From Endozoicomonas acroporae (GTDB lineage Bacteria > Pseudomonadota > Gammaproteobacteria > Pseudomonadales > Endozoicomonadaceae): a stretch of DNA of 50,668 bases. Both the position numbers and the translations under genes were made by a program. The stretch covers positions 1 to 50,668 of the forward strand of contig NZ_PJPV01000068.1 in assembly GCF_002864045.1 (NCBI RefSeq), given 5' to 3'. Below are positions 27,264 through 36,274 of the stretch, piece after piece (position 1 is the stretch's first letter; the number at the start of each line of letters is the position of its first letter). The notes beneath the pieces are model-generated. The model saw nothing but the letters and a program-made list of their open reading frames with translations. It made no database searches and had not been told where the DNA came from.

Positions 27264-27851
27264 ATGGCACATCTTCGGCTTGTTGAAACCTCTATGGAAT
27301 TCAAACCTGATCAGGTAGCACAAAAGCAGGACTTCAGGCACGTTCTTGTTGATCTGGCGAAAAGTCGTGATAAACAGCTGTTTATGCAGATTTACGACTA
27401 CTTCGCCCCGCGGCTGAAAAGCTTTCTGGTCAGAAAAGGAGCTAATGAAGAACTGGCTGAAGAGCTGGTTCAGGAAACCCTGTTATCGGTATGGCGCAAG
27501 ACTTCCAGCTATGATCCGGCAAAAGCAACAGCGTCCACATGGATTTTTCGTATTGCCAGAAATCTATGGATTGATCGGCTTCGTAAAGAGAAGCCTGACA
27601 TGCTCTCCCCGCTGAACAGTTATCCCGAGGCAGGTTACACACCCAGCATGGCGGCCTGTGATTCAGGGCGATTAAAAGATGCCCTGGGTGCCCTGCCTCA
27701 GCAACAGGCTCAATTGGTTTATAAAGTGTATTACGAAGGAAAATCCCATCGAGAAATCGCCGAAGATATGGACATGCCCATTGGCAGTGTCAAGTCTGGC
27801 CTCAGGCTCGCATTTGATAAATTACGGGTTCGCATTGGAGGTGGGTCATGA
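27264..27851 (+). CDS. rpoE: ECF sigma factor, RpoE/SigW-like of the ChrR-partner group
   Basis: 195 residues from the ATG at 27264; an ATG ten codons later is another possible start. Region 2 (about 45-110) has EELVQETLLSVWRK and STWIFRIARNLWIDRLRKEK for -10 binding. Region 4 (about 140-190) has YKVYYEGKSHREIAEDMDMP and GSVKSGLRLA for -35 recognition. The stop overlaps the ATG of the anti-sigma gene (ATGA). In Rhodobacter and Vibrio this sigma factor, freed from ChrR by singlet oxygen, turns on cyclopropane synthase-type and repair genes. A matching operon is at 16.5-21.5 kb. Confidence 0.93.
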   Translation: MAHLRLVETSMEFKPDQVAQKQDFRHVLVDLAKSRDKQLFMQIYDYFAPRLKSFLVRKGANEELAEELVQETLLSVWRKTSSYDPAKATASTWIFRIARNLWIDRLRKEKPDMLSPLNSYPEAGYTPSMAACDSGRLKDALGALPQQQAQLVYKVYYEGKSHREIAEDMDMPIGSVKSGLRLAFDKLRVRIGGGS

Positions 27852-28504
27852 ACTGCAATCACCACCCCGATGACAGCACCCTGCTCAGCTACGGTGCCTG
27901 CAGCCTGCCGGACGCACTGTCCATGGTCGTTGCCTGTCATCTGGCGGTTTGTGACCACTGTCACGACAAGGTTGCGGACGCTGAGCTGATCGGCCTTGGG
28001 CTGATGGAGCAGGAACCGGTGGAATCCATATCCAAAAGCTCCCGGGATTCGATGCTGGCCATGTTGGACGAACCGATCGACGAGGCATATTCCGAGACAC
28101 GGACAATTCCAGACGATCAACCTGACGGCGATATTCCGGCTCCTCTGCGCCCAATGATTGGCCAATGGTTCAGTGATCTCCACTGGCGTACCATGGCTCC
28201 GGGCATGAAGCAGTTTATTCTGCCAGCCTCTCAGGGCAAACTGCGACTGCTGAAAATTTCCCCGGGCACCTTTATGCCGTCCCACGGCCACAGTGGTTCT
28301 GAACTTACCCTGGTCCTAAAGGGGTCCTACAGCGATGAACTGGGTCGGTTTTCTGTGGGCGATGTGGCGGATGTGGACCCGGATATCACCCATCAGCCGG
28401 TTGCTGATACCCACGAAGGCTGTATCTGCCTTATTGCAACGGACGGCCCTCTCCGCTTCAAAGGTCTGGTTCCACGGCTCTTACAGCCATTTTTTCAGCT
28501 ATAA
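27848..28504 (+). CDS. chrR: ChrR-family zinc anti-sigma factor with cupin domain
   Basis: 218 residues. The anti-sigma domain keeps the zinc ligands at the positions known in ChrR: H6, H31, C35 and C38 (HLAVCDHC). The C-terminal cupin domain (about 105-210) keeps metal ligands H146, H148, E152 and H182 in SHGHSGSELTL and ITHQP, a constant shift of five residues from the Rhodobacter numbering. The first domain holds RpoE; the second is needed for release by singlet oxygen. It is translationally coupled to rpoE. Confidence 0.94.
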   Translation: MNCNHHPDDSTLLSYGACSLPDALSMVVACHLAVCDHCHDKVADAELIGLGLMEQEPVESISKSSRDSMLAMLDEPIDEAYSETRTIPDDQPDGDIPAPLRPMIGQWFSDLHWRTMAPGMKQFILPASQGKLRLLKISPGTFMPSHGHSGSELTLVLKGSYSDELGRFSVGDVADVDPDITHQPVADTHEGCICLIATDGPLRFKGLVPRLLQPFFQL

Positions 28505-28514
28505 ATGCTGCAAG

Positions 28515-28550
28515 TCAGGTCTTTAGCAAGATTTTTTGCTATTGACCTGA
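28515..28550. terminator. Inverted repeat between chrR and rmuC
   Basis: TCAGGTC...TAGCAA and TTGCTA...GACCTGA pair over 7 and 6 bp with matching 2-nt internal mismatches and a short T-rich loop. It lies 11 bp after the chrR stop. Likely terminator; the following T-run is weak. Confidence 0.55.
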
Positions 28551-28610
28551 ACTTTTATCTCGACGAACCTGTCAAAAAGTCATTCAGTGTAATTCCAGAG
28601 AGAATGTTTC

Positions 28611-30731
28611 ATGACGCTTACTGCCCTCGTCGTAGTTGCTCTAGCTTCACTGCTGTCGTTTGCAATGGCGTGGTTCGTCTGCCGACAGACCCAGCACAGC
28701 CTTCGATTGCAAATGGAACGGGAGGTGGATGCCCAGCATCTGCAGATTGCCCAGCTGACAGACCAGAAAGCCGATCTGCAGGACGAGCTGACGGAACAGA
28801 GTGTGGTCATGCAAGAACAGCTGGACGCTGGCAAAGCCCTTCTGCATCAGGAGACGTCACGTCTTAACGAGCTGGCCCATCAGCATCAGGTGAAGGTCGG
28901 GAGGCTGGAGGCCATGCTGATTTCAGAGCGCAAGCGTGAAGCAGAAAAAAACAGGGATCTTCAGGATCGGGTCAAAGAGCTGGCTGCTGAGCGCTCTGGC
29001 CGGAGCCAGGCTGAGCAGCGGGTAAAGGAGCTGGAAACCCGCCTTGAAGAACAACAGGCTCAGAACCAGAAAGCCCTGATGCAGCTTCAGGAAAACAAGG
29101 AAGCCCTCAAGCAGGAGTTCAAACACCTGGCCCACGAAATCTTTGAAGCCAGGGGAAAAGTGCTCTCTGATCAGCACCATGAGCAGCTGCATTCACTGCT
29201 GGCACCGTTCAGGGAGCAGCTGGGTGAATTCCGTAACAAGGTTGAACAGGCTCATCGGGAAGACAGTGCCAGCCGGGCGGCTTTGAAACAGCAGCTGGAA
29301 ACCATGCATCAGCTCAACCGCAAGATGACCGACGATGCCGAGAACCTGGCAAAGGCGCTAAAGGGTGACAAGAAACTCCAGGGCAACTGGGGTGAAATGC
29401 AGGTTGAGACCATTCTTGACAGCAGTGGCCTGATCAAGGGGCAGGAATACCAGCGGGAACCCAACTTCAGGGATGAAGAAGGCCAGAACAAGCGGCCTGA
29501 CTTTATTGTTCACCTGCCTGAAGGCAAACATCTGATTATCGACTCCAAGGTGTCGCTGGTGGACTACATGGCGTATGTCAACGCTGAGACCGATGCTGAC
29601 CGTGATGCAGCCATGGCCCGCCATATCCAGAGCATCCGCAACCATATCAACAGCCTGAACCAGAAAGACTACCCGAGCCTGCCGGAAATAAAGGCTCCTG
29701 ATTTTGTCTTTATGTTCATGCCGGTAGAGCCGGCATTTATTTCGGCATTCCAGTATGACCAGAAGTTGTTTAATGATGCCTTTGAGAAGCGCATCGTGGT
29801 TGTCACACCTACTACCCTGCTGGCCACCCTGCGCACCGTTGCCAATCTGTGGACCATTGAGCGGCAAAATGCCAACACCCGCAAGCTGGCTGACAAAGGC
29901 CGCCAGGTGTACGACAAACTTCGTGTTTTTGTAGAGAAGATGGAGAAGCTGGATATCCAGCTGGGAAATGCCCGCACCACTTACGACGATGCCATGGGCA
30001 CACTGAAGCACGGTCGTGGAAACTTGATTGCCCAGGCGGATCAGTTTCTGGCTCTGGGTGTTCGGGTCAAGAAAGAATTGCCTGCCAAAACTCTGGAAAC
30101 AGCCGACCTGGAGCCCCTGGAAGCAGAAGAGTTATTGGTACTTGAGGCGGAGGCACGGCCAGCCGATGCGCCGGTTGATGAAATGACTGCCCCTCAGGAG
30201 GCCGAGCCCTCTGTGCAAGAGTCTGCACCTGAGACCGCAGAGGCTTCCACTTTCTCCGACACCACTGCACAGCCGGGCACACCAGAAGCCGTCGAGGAAG
30301 AACCGGTAACCCCGCCCGTTGTGGATAACCCGGTCTCAGATGAAGCGGAACGTTATCCACAGGCTGAAACCGATGCAGCTCGGACTCCTGACAATACAGA
30401 ACAGCCTGCTGTGCATCATCAGAACCCTGGCTCACCTGATCTGGCTTCACTGGAGGCAAGGCCCGGTCCGGAATTTGCTCAGGCCACTGACAGCCTGCAC
30501 CAGACTGATCTTCCCACTGAAGACTGTACCGTTGCAGATGAAGATGAACTCCCGACTACGCCGGACTTTTCTGTGCTGGAGTCCAAGCTTTCAGAACTGG
30601 GCATTGACATGCCTTCGCCTGGAGGAGAGTTACCATCTCTTGAAGCTGAACTGGCGAGGCTGGAGCAGGAGAATCCTGAATATTCCTGGCCAGACTATGA
30701 GCAGCAGTTCCGGTCAGAAGATACTCCATAG
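28611..30731 (+). CDS. rmuC: RmuC-family DNA recombination protein with long acidic C-terminal extension
   Basis: 706 residues. N-terminal membrane anchor (about 1-25), coiled coil (about 30-190), RmuC core with GNWGEMQVETILDSSGL. The PD-(D/E)xK-type nuclease element RPDFIVHLPEG...LIIDSKVSL is intact, and the conserved FMFMPVEPAF and TPTTLLATLRTV follow. E. coli RmuC is about 475 residues; here about 200 residues of Glu/Pro/Ala-rich low-complexity sequence follow the core (from about residue 505). RmuC limits inversion at short repeats. The start is the ATG at 28611. Confidence 0.92.
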   Translation: MTLTALVVVALASLLSFAMAWFVCRQTQHSLRLQMEREVDAQHLQIAQLTDQKADLQDELTEQSVVMQEQLDAGKALLHQETSRLNELAHQHQVKVGRLEAMLISERKREAEKNRDLQDRVKELAAERSGRSQAEQRVKELETRLEEQQAQNQKALMQLQENKEALKQEFKHLAHEIFEARGKVLSDQHHEQLHSLLAPFREQLGEFRNKVEQAHREDSASRAALKQQLETMHQLNRKMTDDAENLAKALKGDKKLQGNWGEMQVETILDSSGLIKGQEYQREPNFRDEEGQNKRPDFIVHLPEGKHLIIDSKVSLVDYMAYVNAETDADRDAAMARHIQSIRNHINSLNQKDYPSLPEIKAPDFVFMFMPVEPAFISAFQYDQKLFNDAFEKRIVVVTPTTLLATLRTVANLWTIERQNANTRKLADKGRQVYDKLRVFVEKMEKLDIQLGNARTTYDDAMGTLKHGRGNLIAQADQFLALGVRVKKELPAKTLETADLEPLEAEELLVLEAEARPADAPVDEMTAPQEAEPSVQESAPETAEASTFSDTTAQPGTPEAVEEEPVTPPVVDNPVSDEAERYPQAETDAARTPDNTEQPAVHHQNPGSPDLASLEARPGPEFAQATDSLHQTDLPTEDCTVADEDELPTTPDFSVLESKLSELGIDMPSPGGELPSLEAELARLEQENPEYSWPDYEQQFRSEDTP

Positions 30732-30768
30732 ATTGCGTATTTCTCCCCACGTTGGTGCAGTTGAAATT

Positions 30769-30942
30769 TCAGTCAGCTGGTGGCCTGTTGGTACTACATT
30801 CAACAATCTCCTGCCATTCCCGAATCACAGTTGGTTCGGGAATAGCGCATTCAGAATAAACCGGAAACTCAGAAAGATGCCGGAATTGAGCATAGTTTGA
30901 TCTAAGCACCGAGGAAATATGATGGCTGGCATCGGGGTGCAT
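30769..30942 (-). CDS. Possible small protein or gene fragment
   Basis: 57-codon minus-strand frame, MHPDASHHISSV... to ...NRPPAD, in the 277-bp gap between rmuC and the VOC gene. Codon use looks coding-like, but there is no ribosome-binding site and I recognise no family. It contains a perfect 9-bp inverted repeat (ATTCCCGAA/TTCGGGAAT). It may be a remnant. Confidence 0.25.
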   Translation of the reverse strand: MHPDASHHISSVLRSNYAQFRHLSEFPVYSECAIPEPTVIREWQEIVECSTNRPPAD

Positions 30943-31008
30943 AATGATAATTTTTTGTTGTCGGAGCTAGCGTCTAAACTGATGCCATTGCTGTTGAGGT
31001 AAAAGACA

Positions 31009-31515
31009 ATGACAGACAAAATATACCCAAGAACCTTTTCTCATATCGGTATTTCTGTTCCGGATTTGGACAAGGCCGTTAAGTTTTACACCGAAGTGCT
31101 GGGCTGGTACCTGATTATGGAGCCCACCACGATTGTAGAAGACGATAGTGCAATTGGTGAAATGTGCACCGATGTATTTGGTGCCGGATGGCAGCACTTC
31201 CGCATTGCTCACTTATCCACAGGTGACAAGATCGGTGTTGAGATCTTCGAATTTAAAAACCAGGAAAACCCTGAAAATAACTTCGAATACTGGAAAACCG
31301 GCATTTTCCACTTCTGCGTACAGGATCCGGATGTCGAAGGCCTGGCAGAAAAGATTGTGGCTGCAGGTGGAAAACGGCGTATGGCAAAACCACGGTTCTA
31401 CTACCCGGGTGAAAAACCATACCGCATGATCTACATGGAAGACCCGTTTGGCAACATCCTGGAAATCTACAGCCACAGCTATGAGTTGACCTACTCAGCG
31501 GGTGCCTACAACTGA
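31009..31515 (+). CDS. VOC-family (glyoxalase/dioxygenase superfamily) protein
   Basis: 168 residues, start preceded by GAGGT. Paired beta-alpha-beta modules: FSHIGISVPDLDKAVKFYTEVLGW opens the first, and IFHFCVQDPDVEGLAEKI the second; MEDPFGNILEIYSHS closes it. Likely metal ligands are H12 in the first module, a His in the second (IFHFCV) and the Glu in the ILEI segment. The superfamily includes glyoxalase I and extradiol dioxygenases. The substrate here is unknown. It stands alone. Confidence 0.88.
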   Translation: MTDKIYPRTFSHIGISVPDLDKAVKFYTEVLGWYLIMEPTTIVEDDSAIGEMCTDVFGAGWQHFRIAHLSTGDKIGVEIFEFKNQENPENNFEYWKTGIFHFCVQDPDVEGLAEKIVAAGGKRRMAKPRFYYPGEKPYRMIYMEDPFGNILEIYSHSYELTYSAGAYN

Positions 31516-31759
31516 GCCGGAAAGGGATATCAGGCCTGCAAGCCATAAGAATGTGGTGATTACCAGATGCTCCAACGGCATAGGCCGGTGGGGCTGGCTC
31601 TGGAGTTTCAGTAAAGAGGCTATTGTATCCGGACAAAATGTTTGGTCTGAATCGCTTTCGGTAATTTTTTTGTCGGTAGGTATATATTCTTTTTGCCTTT
31701 GTGAAGAAGGTGATATAAAGTACGCCACCTGTTCGGGGCGATAAACGTTTTGAGCAAAT

Positions 31760-31850
31760 GGTGAGGTGTCCGAGTGGCTGAAGGAGCACGCCTGGAAAGT
31801 GTGTGTACGTTAATCGCGTACCGAGGGTTCGAATCCCTCCCTCACCGCCA
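31760..31850 (+). tRNA. tRNA-Ser(GGA)
   Basis: 91 nt including encoded CCA. Acceptor GGTGAGG pairs with CCTCACC, discriminator G. The anticodon loop CTGGAAA gives anticodon GGA. A long variable arm and the T-loop TTCGAAT are present. It marks the left border of an AT-rich stretch (32-36.5 kb). Confidence 0.95.
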
Positions 31851-32292
31851 TTTATCTTTCTCTACCTCCTTGACTATCTCTCCTTTTATTCTACAAACTT
31901 GTTTCAGTTTTGTTCGAGAAGTGTTTTCACAAAACCTGATGATCTGAAATCACTGATTTTAAACTTGAGTTTAGAGTCAACTTTTCTCTGCAAACTCTGA
32001 GAATCCCACATTGCATTAGTTTAGTTAATGAAGGTGGGAACAGCGCAAGACCATAGTGAACCTGACCAATGACATGATAACGAGTTTCTGTCAGTCCCTA
32101 ACTACGACCAGAGGGTGGCAGTCTCTAGACCAGAAATTTCAGCAGACGCCTGCTGCACCGATGAATTTAGCGTGAACTAACCGCATAACCGACAATTTCA
32201 ACAGTAACATAATAATATTTGTCTATATTATTCCTGATGGTGTTTCTGATTGAATAGCACAGTTCTTTTTCTCCGAAATATTGCTGGAGCAA
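31851..32292. other. AT-rich intergenic region after tRNA-Ser
   Basis: 442 bp without a supported gene. A 31-bp stretch (32134-32164, core CAGCAGACGCCTGCTGCACC) reappears with about five changes at 33117-33148, on the other side of marC. No tRNA 3'-end duplication or integrase was seen. Confidence 0.5.
32134..32164 (+). repeat. Direct repeat flanking marC, left copy
   Basis: Matches 33117-33148 over about 31 bp with about five mismatches, same orientation. The pair brackets the marC gene. Origin unknown. Confidence 0.45.
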
Positions 32293-32916
32293 ATGATGGG
32301 CAAAGATTTTTATACACATGCAGTGTCTGTTTTCTTAGGATTTTTTGCAATTATGAATCCAATAGCAAATACAGCCGCTTTTAATGGTTTGGTAGGAAAC
32401 AGTGACAGTAGTGAGAGATTTAAAATTGCAGCAAAATCTCTCATAATAACTTTCAGCATAGTGTTACTTTTTTCCGTTTTAGGTAAAGGTATTTTTCATG
32501 TTTTCGGAATTACTCTTCCAGCATTAAGAATTTCGGGAGGCATTCTTGTTTTTCTTGTTGGTTACCACATGCTGAATGGGAGCGCTTCAAGTTTACAGTC
32601 CAGTCATAAAAGTAATCTCGAAAATATTGCAGTTTCACCTTTAGCAGTACCTTTGCTTGCAGGGCCGGGAACCATTGCAACAGCTATGAATTATTCTGCA
32701 TCTGGTGAGTTAATCAGAGTTTTGATGACCATTTCCATTTTTGCTCTTTTGTGCCTGATAACTTTCTTTTGCTTTATATTCAGCTCCAGGATAATGGCAC
32801 TGATTGGAAAAGGTGGGCTTGATATTGTTACCCGATTAATGGGATTAATTTTGACAGTCATTGGTGTTCAAATGTTGATAGCGGGTGTTTTGGAAATTGT
32901 AAGTCATCTGGCGTAA
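32293..32916 (+). CDS. MarC-family integral membrane protein
   Basis: The ATG at 32293 follows GGAG by a few bases, giving 207 residues; a second ATG is adjacent and a TTG lies four codons upstream. Six hydrophobic helices. Family motifs AIMNPIAN in helix 1, SGGILVFLVGYHM, and SPLAVPLLAGPGTIATAM, which are hallmarks of the MarC/UPF0056 family. The transported substrate, if any, is unknown; MarC is not required for multiple antibiotic resistance despite its name. The region is markedly AT-rich compared with the genes left of the tRNA and may be acquired. Confidence 0.9.
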   Translation: MMGKDFYTHAVSVFLGFFAIMNPIANTAAFNGLVGNSDSSERFKIAAKSLIITFSIVLLFSVLGKGIFHVFGITLPALRISGGILVFLVGYHMLNGSASSLQSSHKSNLENIAVSPLAVPLLAGPGTIATAMNYSASGELIRVLMTISIFALLCLITFFCFIFSSRIMALIGKGGLDIVTRLMGLILTVIGVQMLIAGVLEIVSHLA

Positions 32917-33116
32917 TGTCTAAATTACAGAGTTTTTGACAGTAGCTATATTGCCTCCTTAAAGGTTGAAAATAAATTACTAAACCTCGTTAGCCAGGCG
33001 CATTGTATTGCTAGCGAAGCTTAGACCCATAAAGCCGTTTAAAGAAGACATAGCACTGATAGGGACTGATGGCTCTTTCAACGACTATCTTGTCATTGGC
33101 TTGTGAGCTAGCAATT

Positions 33117-33148
33117 AATTCCAGCAGACACCTGTTGCGCCACTGAAG
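33117..33148 (+). repeat. Direct repeat flanking marC, right copy
   Basis: Core CAGCAGACACCTGTTGCGCC. Its inner part (ACACCTGTTG) also occurs in the left arm of the attC-like site at 36275-36345. Confidence 0.45.
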
Positions 33149-33153
33149 TTACA

Positions 33154-33903
33154 TTAACTATTTACAAAAATATCTCGCAAATATGCAATATGCTGAGCTT
33201 CTATACGTTTCAACGGACTTTCATTATCTCTATGATTTAGAACTGCATCTTCGTATGAATCAACGCCTGTAAACAGTTTGGTTACTTCATACAAATTGAG
33301 TGAAAAGGATTTTTTCCATAATTGAGATGTTAGAATGCTGCTATTTTCTGATATTGCATAATCAGGATATAAAGTGTCAAATTCAAATGACTCTTCATAA
33401 TTCTCAAGGTATGTTAATCCATCAACAAACCTGAATTGAGGTAATGATCTTAATGTGCAACTGTTCGTTAGAGTGTGTTTAATGGGTACTTCTTCATAAA
33501 CTTCATTAACCCACTGACTGGATTTTATAGATGTAGAGTGAGGAATCTGTGGATCAAATATTCTTAAGCCATCTTCTGTTTTACCCATAATAAAAACATG
33601 ATGATTATAACTTTTTTTAAAGTAAGTGATTATTCCATTACCTTCGTGAGTTGCAATAACTACCACTAGCTTTTTGGTTAATTCATCAGGTAGTTTCTGT
33701 AGGGTCTCAAGAATATTATTGTTACATGTATGGAGATATTTTGGTTTCTTGAACTCTACAATAGCATGATCAATTCTTGATGTTTCTTGATTTGTTAAAA
33801 AGTCCAGTGAATGTTTAGTGAGTGAATGTTTATCTGTAGTTTCCGATGATTCGTATTTTTCACACTGCATGGCGCTGGAGGAGATAGTCTGTAATGGTTG
33901 CAT
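33154..33903 (-). CDS. Putative papain-like cysteine protease/deamidase (candidate effector)
   Basis: 249 residues, not confidently assigned. HHVFIMGKTEDGLRIFDPQ (about 101-119) resembles the His...Asp-Pro-Gln block of papain-like toxins and glutamine deamidases. C60 in KYLHTCNNNILETL lies about 40 residues upstream, in the right order for a Cys-His-Asp triad (C60, H102, D117). The H-D spacing of 15 is like that in the Shigella deamidase OspI. There is no signal peptide, and the N-terminal 40 residues are polar, as in type III secreted proteins. The gene is AT-rich and stands alone. The triad is inference from pattern only. Confidence 0.55.
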   Translation of the reverse strand: MQPLQTISSSAMQCEKYESSETTDKHSLTKHSLDFLTNQETSRIDHAIVEFKKPKYLHTCNNNILETLQKLPDELTKKLVVVIATHEGNGIITYFKKSYNHHVFIMGKTEDGLRIFDPQIPHSTSIKSSQWVNEVYEEVPIKHTLTNSCTLRSLPQFRFVDGLTYLENYEESFEFDTLYPDYAISENSSILTSQLWKKSFSLNLYEVTKLFTGVDSYEDAVLNHRDNESPLKRIEAQHIAYLRDIFVNS

Positions 33904-34313
33904 ATGAGAAGTTCCAGGAGTCGGTAAAGTTTTACTTCGCTGAGAGAAGACAAGTCATGATGAAATTAGTTCCAAATGGTTGTGTGTATCTGCAATTAAC
34001 CATCCAAAACAGGAAAAAAACTGTCTTCAAAAATGATGATGAAGTAAAACCAGAAAGATTATAGTCAAATAAGAAATGTTGAATCTTTTCGAATTGGAGT
34101 TGTCTAACCGTACTGCCGATAAAATCCCAAAGAGTACGAGATTGGTACTATGCAGCCGACGTATAATGAGAATATTAATTCAGCCATTCTGACAATCCCT
34201 GGATAAGCAGTGTGATCCTTGAGGTTCTGCACAGATATCATCATTAAGAAAATAGTAAAACGGGATGTTAGCAAACTCACGTTAAGAAATCTTGTTCTCT
34301 ATGAGGTAATGGT
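33904..34313. other. AT-rich intergenic region
   Basis: 410 bp between divergent genes. It contains only a 35-codon frame (33957-34064, MMKLVPNGCVYLQL...) with a GAGAG upstream; I do not recognise it and cannot support it as a gene. Confidence 0.4.
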
Positions 34314-35309
34314 ATGATTCCATCTTCTGTGAACGATCTATCATATAGGAGTTGGTATTTTGATAAAAGTAACCCTATACACAAGGGAGATATTGGGAAA
34401 TTAAGTAAACGCTCTTTTCGAGTGATGAAAAGAGTATCTCCTTATCCACTGAAACTTACATACATACCTATTTCTGATAAAGTGCGAAGACCTCTCTCCT
34501 TAAGTCTGGAAAGTGACAAAAGTTCAACAACCAAAGCGCTTATTAAAGTACTTTCGGCGGGTCAGGTTGACTGGGGTAGAGCGTTAAAACTATTGCAAAG
34601 AGGAGGTGATCCTTTTGCCTATAGAGGAGGTGCTTTCAGGCCCAATGTGTTATTTAAGGTTATTGTTGATATTACCAATACTCCAAAAATTGAAGCAAAA
34701 AAAAATTTGAATTCAAAAGAGCGGCAAGGGTTCATTGCACTACTTCTGAAAAGAGAAGGAGTTGAATCTGCATTGCTTGAATTTGATACGACACCTTTTG
34801 TAAATACACCATTTACTGCGGCAATTGCAGCCAGAGATAAAAATTTATCGAGAGCTATATTTAATTTTCTGAAAGAAACACGTCATGAATTATTGACTAC
34901 ACCAAATCAAAAAAAACTGTCAGGACAGTTTGGAAAAAATACCCCCCTGGTATTAGCGATTAAAACAAACAATGAAGAGCTGGCTTTGGATTTATTACCT
35001 TTTTATACCAGTGAGTTGCTACGTCAGCGTATAACATGGGCAAACAGTAATGCTCTTGAACTGGCTCATTTAGCAAGATTCAATCGTCTGCTTCCCGTTA
35101 TGGTGGCAACAGCTCAAGGTCTTACAATGGATGAAGCTACTCATTTTCAATCATTGTATGATGGATGTCAGCGAGGGAATAATATATGGCATGATTTATA
35201 TGAATCAGATATGTTTCTCAATGACGAAGGAGATTTTATTGAGGATAGAGAGAGAGTTTCAAATCCTGTCCTCTACCATACTTCACAATATATTCATAAG
35301 TCTGTTTAA
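34314..35309 (+). CDS. Ankyrin-like repeat protein of unknown function
   Basis: 331 residues. Two clear ankyrin-like helical hairpins (NTPFTAAIAARDKNLSRAIF and NTPLVLAIKTNNEELALDLL, about 165-230) lie between more degenerate ones (VDWGRALKLLQRGGDPFAY; LELAHLARFNRLL). The N-terminal 75 residues are basic and lack repeats. No signal peptide, catalytic motif or membrane segment is visible. Ankyrin proteins in host-associated bacteria often act as effectors; this is inference here. AT-rich like its neighbours. No partner gene is adjacent. Confidence 0.65.
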   Translation: MIPSSVNDLSYRSWYFDKSNPIHKGDIGKLSKRSFRVMKRVSPYPLKLTYIPISDKVRRPLSLSLESDKSSTTKALIKVLSAGQVDWGRALKLLQRGGDPFAYRGGAFRPNVLFKVIVDITNTPKIEAKKNLNSKERQGFIALLLKREGVESALLEFDTTPFVNTPFTAAIAARDKNLSRAIFNFLKETRHELLTTPNQKKLSGQFGKNTPLVLAIKTNNEELALDLLPFYTSELLRQRITWANSNALELAHLARFNRLLPVMVATAQGLTMDEATHFQSLYDGCQRGNNIWHDLYESDMFLNDEGDFIEDRERVSNPVLYHTSQYIHKSV

Positions 35310-35584
35310 CTTGATTGGTGATGTAGTCGTGAAAATTTTACTTTTCGATTGCATCTTTTATCGGATTCTCACAGTCACTTCTCACCTTGTTTATCGCGTA
35401 TAGTTGTACCAGCAGAGTCTATTCAACCATGCCAGCGTCTGGTACAGTAGCGTCGAGTGATGCCTTGAAATATTGATCGTGAGTATTAATTGTTAGATGC
35501 TTGACTTTTGATTGTTAAATCAGACGAAAGCTCTCGATGGGAAAAGCAGTTTTTCTATAAACAGTGAGTTGGAGAAGTATTCAC

Positions 35585-36205
35585 ATGTCTCTCGATGAAA
35601 TTAAGAGCAAAATGCACAGCGGTAAAATATATTTTTCACATGATCAAGCTCTTGTTGATGAGCAAGCGCAATGTCTGGAAACTCTTTATGATTATAATCA
35701 TACCCGGCCTTCTGAAAGCAAAAAGAGAGAGCAAATTCTTTCGAGTTTTTTTGCTGAAATGGGGGAGAACTGCTACATCGAACCACCATTAAGAGCAAAC
35801 TGGGGTAAGCATACCCATCTTGGAAAGCACGTTTATGCAAACTTCAATTTAACGCTTGTTGATGATACTGATATTTATATTGGTGATCATGTCATGATTG
35901 CTCCTAATGTTACCATTGCCACTGCAGGGCATCCGATTGAGCCGGGACTGCGGAAAAAAGCAGGACAATTTAATATACCAGTAACCATCAAAAATAATGT
36001 TTGGATTGGTGCAAACTCTGTAGTATTGCCGGGGGTTACCATTGGTGAAAATTCAGTCATCGGGGCCGGAAGCGTTGTAACCAAAGATATTCCTGCAAAT
36101 GTTGTTGCGGTGGGGAATCCTTGCCGGGTATTGCGAGAAATCGGTCAAAAAGATAAAGAGTTTTATTACAAAGACTTAAGGTTTGGTTCAGAAGTCGGGC
36201 AGTAA
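35585..36205 (+). CDS. Maltose/galactoside O-acetyltransferase-like (left-handed beta-helix)
   Basis: The ATG at 35585 (GGAG upstream) gives 206 residues, close to LacA (203); an ATG seven codons earlier is less likely. N-terminal Mac domain (about 5-60), then hexapeptide repeats. The catalytic His is in ATAGHPIEPGLR. IGANSVVLPGVTIGENSVIGAGSVVTKDIP and AVGNPCRVLR close the helix. The family moves acetyl from acetyl-CoA to a sugar hydroxyl. It is followed 70 bp later by an attC-like site, so it may be a captured gene cassette; related acetyltransferases are common integron cargo. Confidence 0.9.
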   Translation: MSLDEIKSKMHSGKIYFSHDQALVDEQAQCLETLYDYNHTRPSESKKREQILSSFFAEMGENCYIEPPLRANWGKHTHLGKHVYANFNLTLVDDTDIYIGDHVMIAPNVTIATAGHPIEPGLRKKAGQFNIPVTIKNNVWIGANSVVLPGVTIGENSVIGAGSVVTKDIPANVVAVGNPCRVLREIGQKDKEFYYKDLRFGSEVGQ

Positions 36206-36274
36206 AAATCCGAAAAACTGTTTCAATAGCCTTAAGTCTGTCAGTCTCCTGGTCTGCAAGCCATGAGGAAAATT

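Noticed and set aside
31760..31850. Genomic-island integration site at tRNA-Ser
   Set aside because: The AT-rich stretch begins after it, but I found no integrase and no duplicated tRNA 3' end in the window.
33957..34064. 35-codon plus-strand frame
   Set aside because: It has a weak ribosome-binding site but is too short and unrecognised to call.
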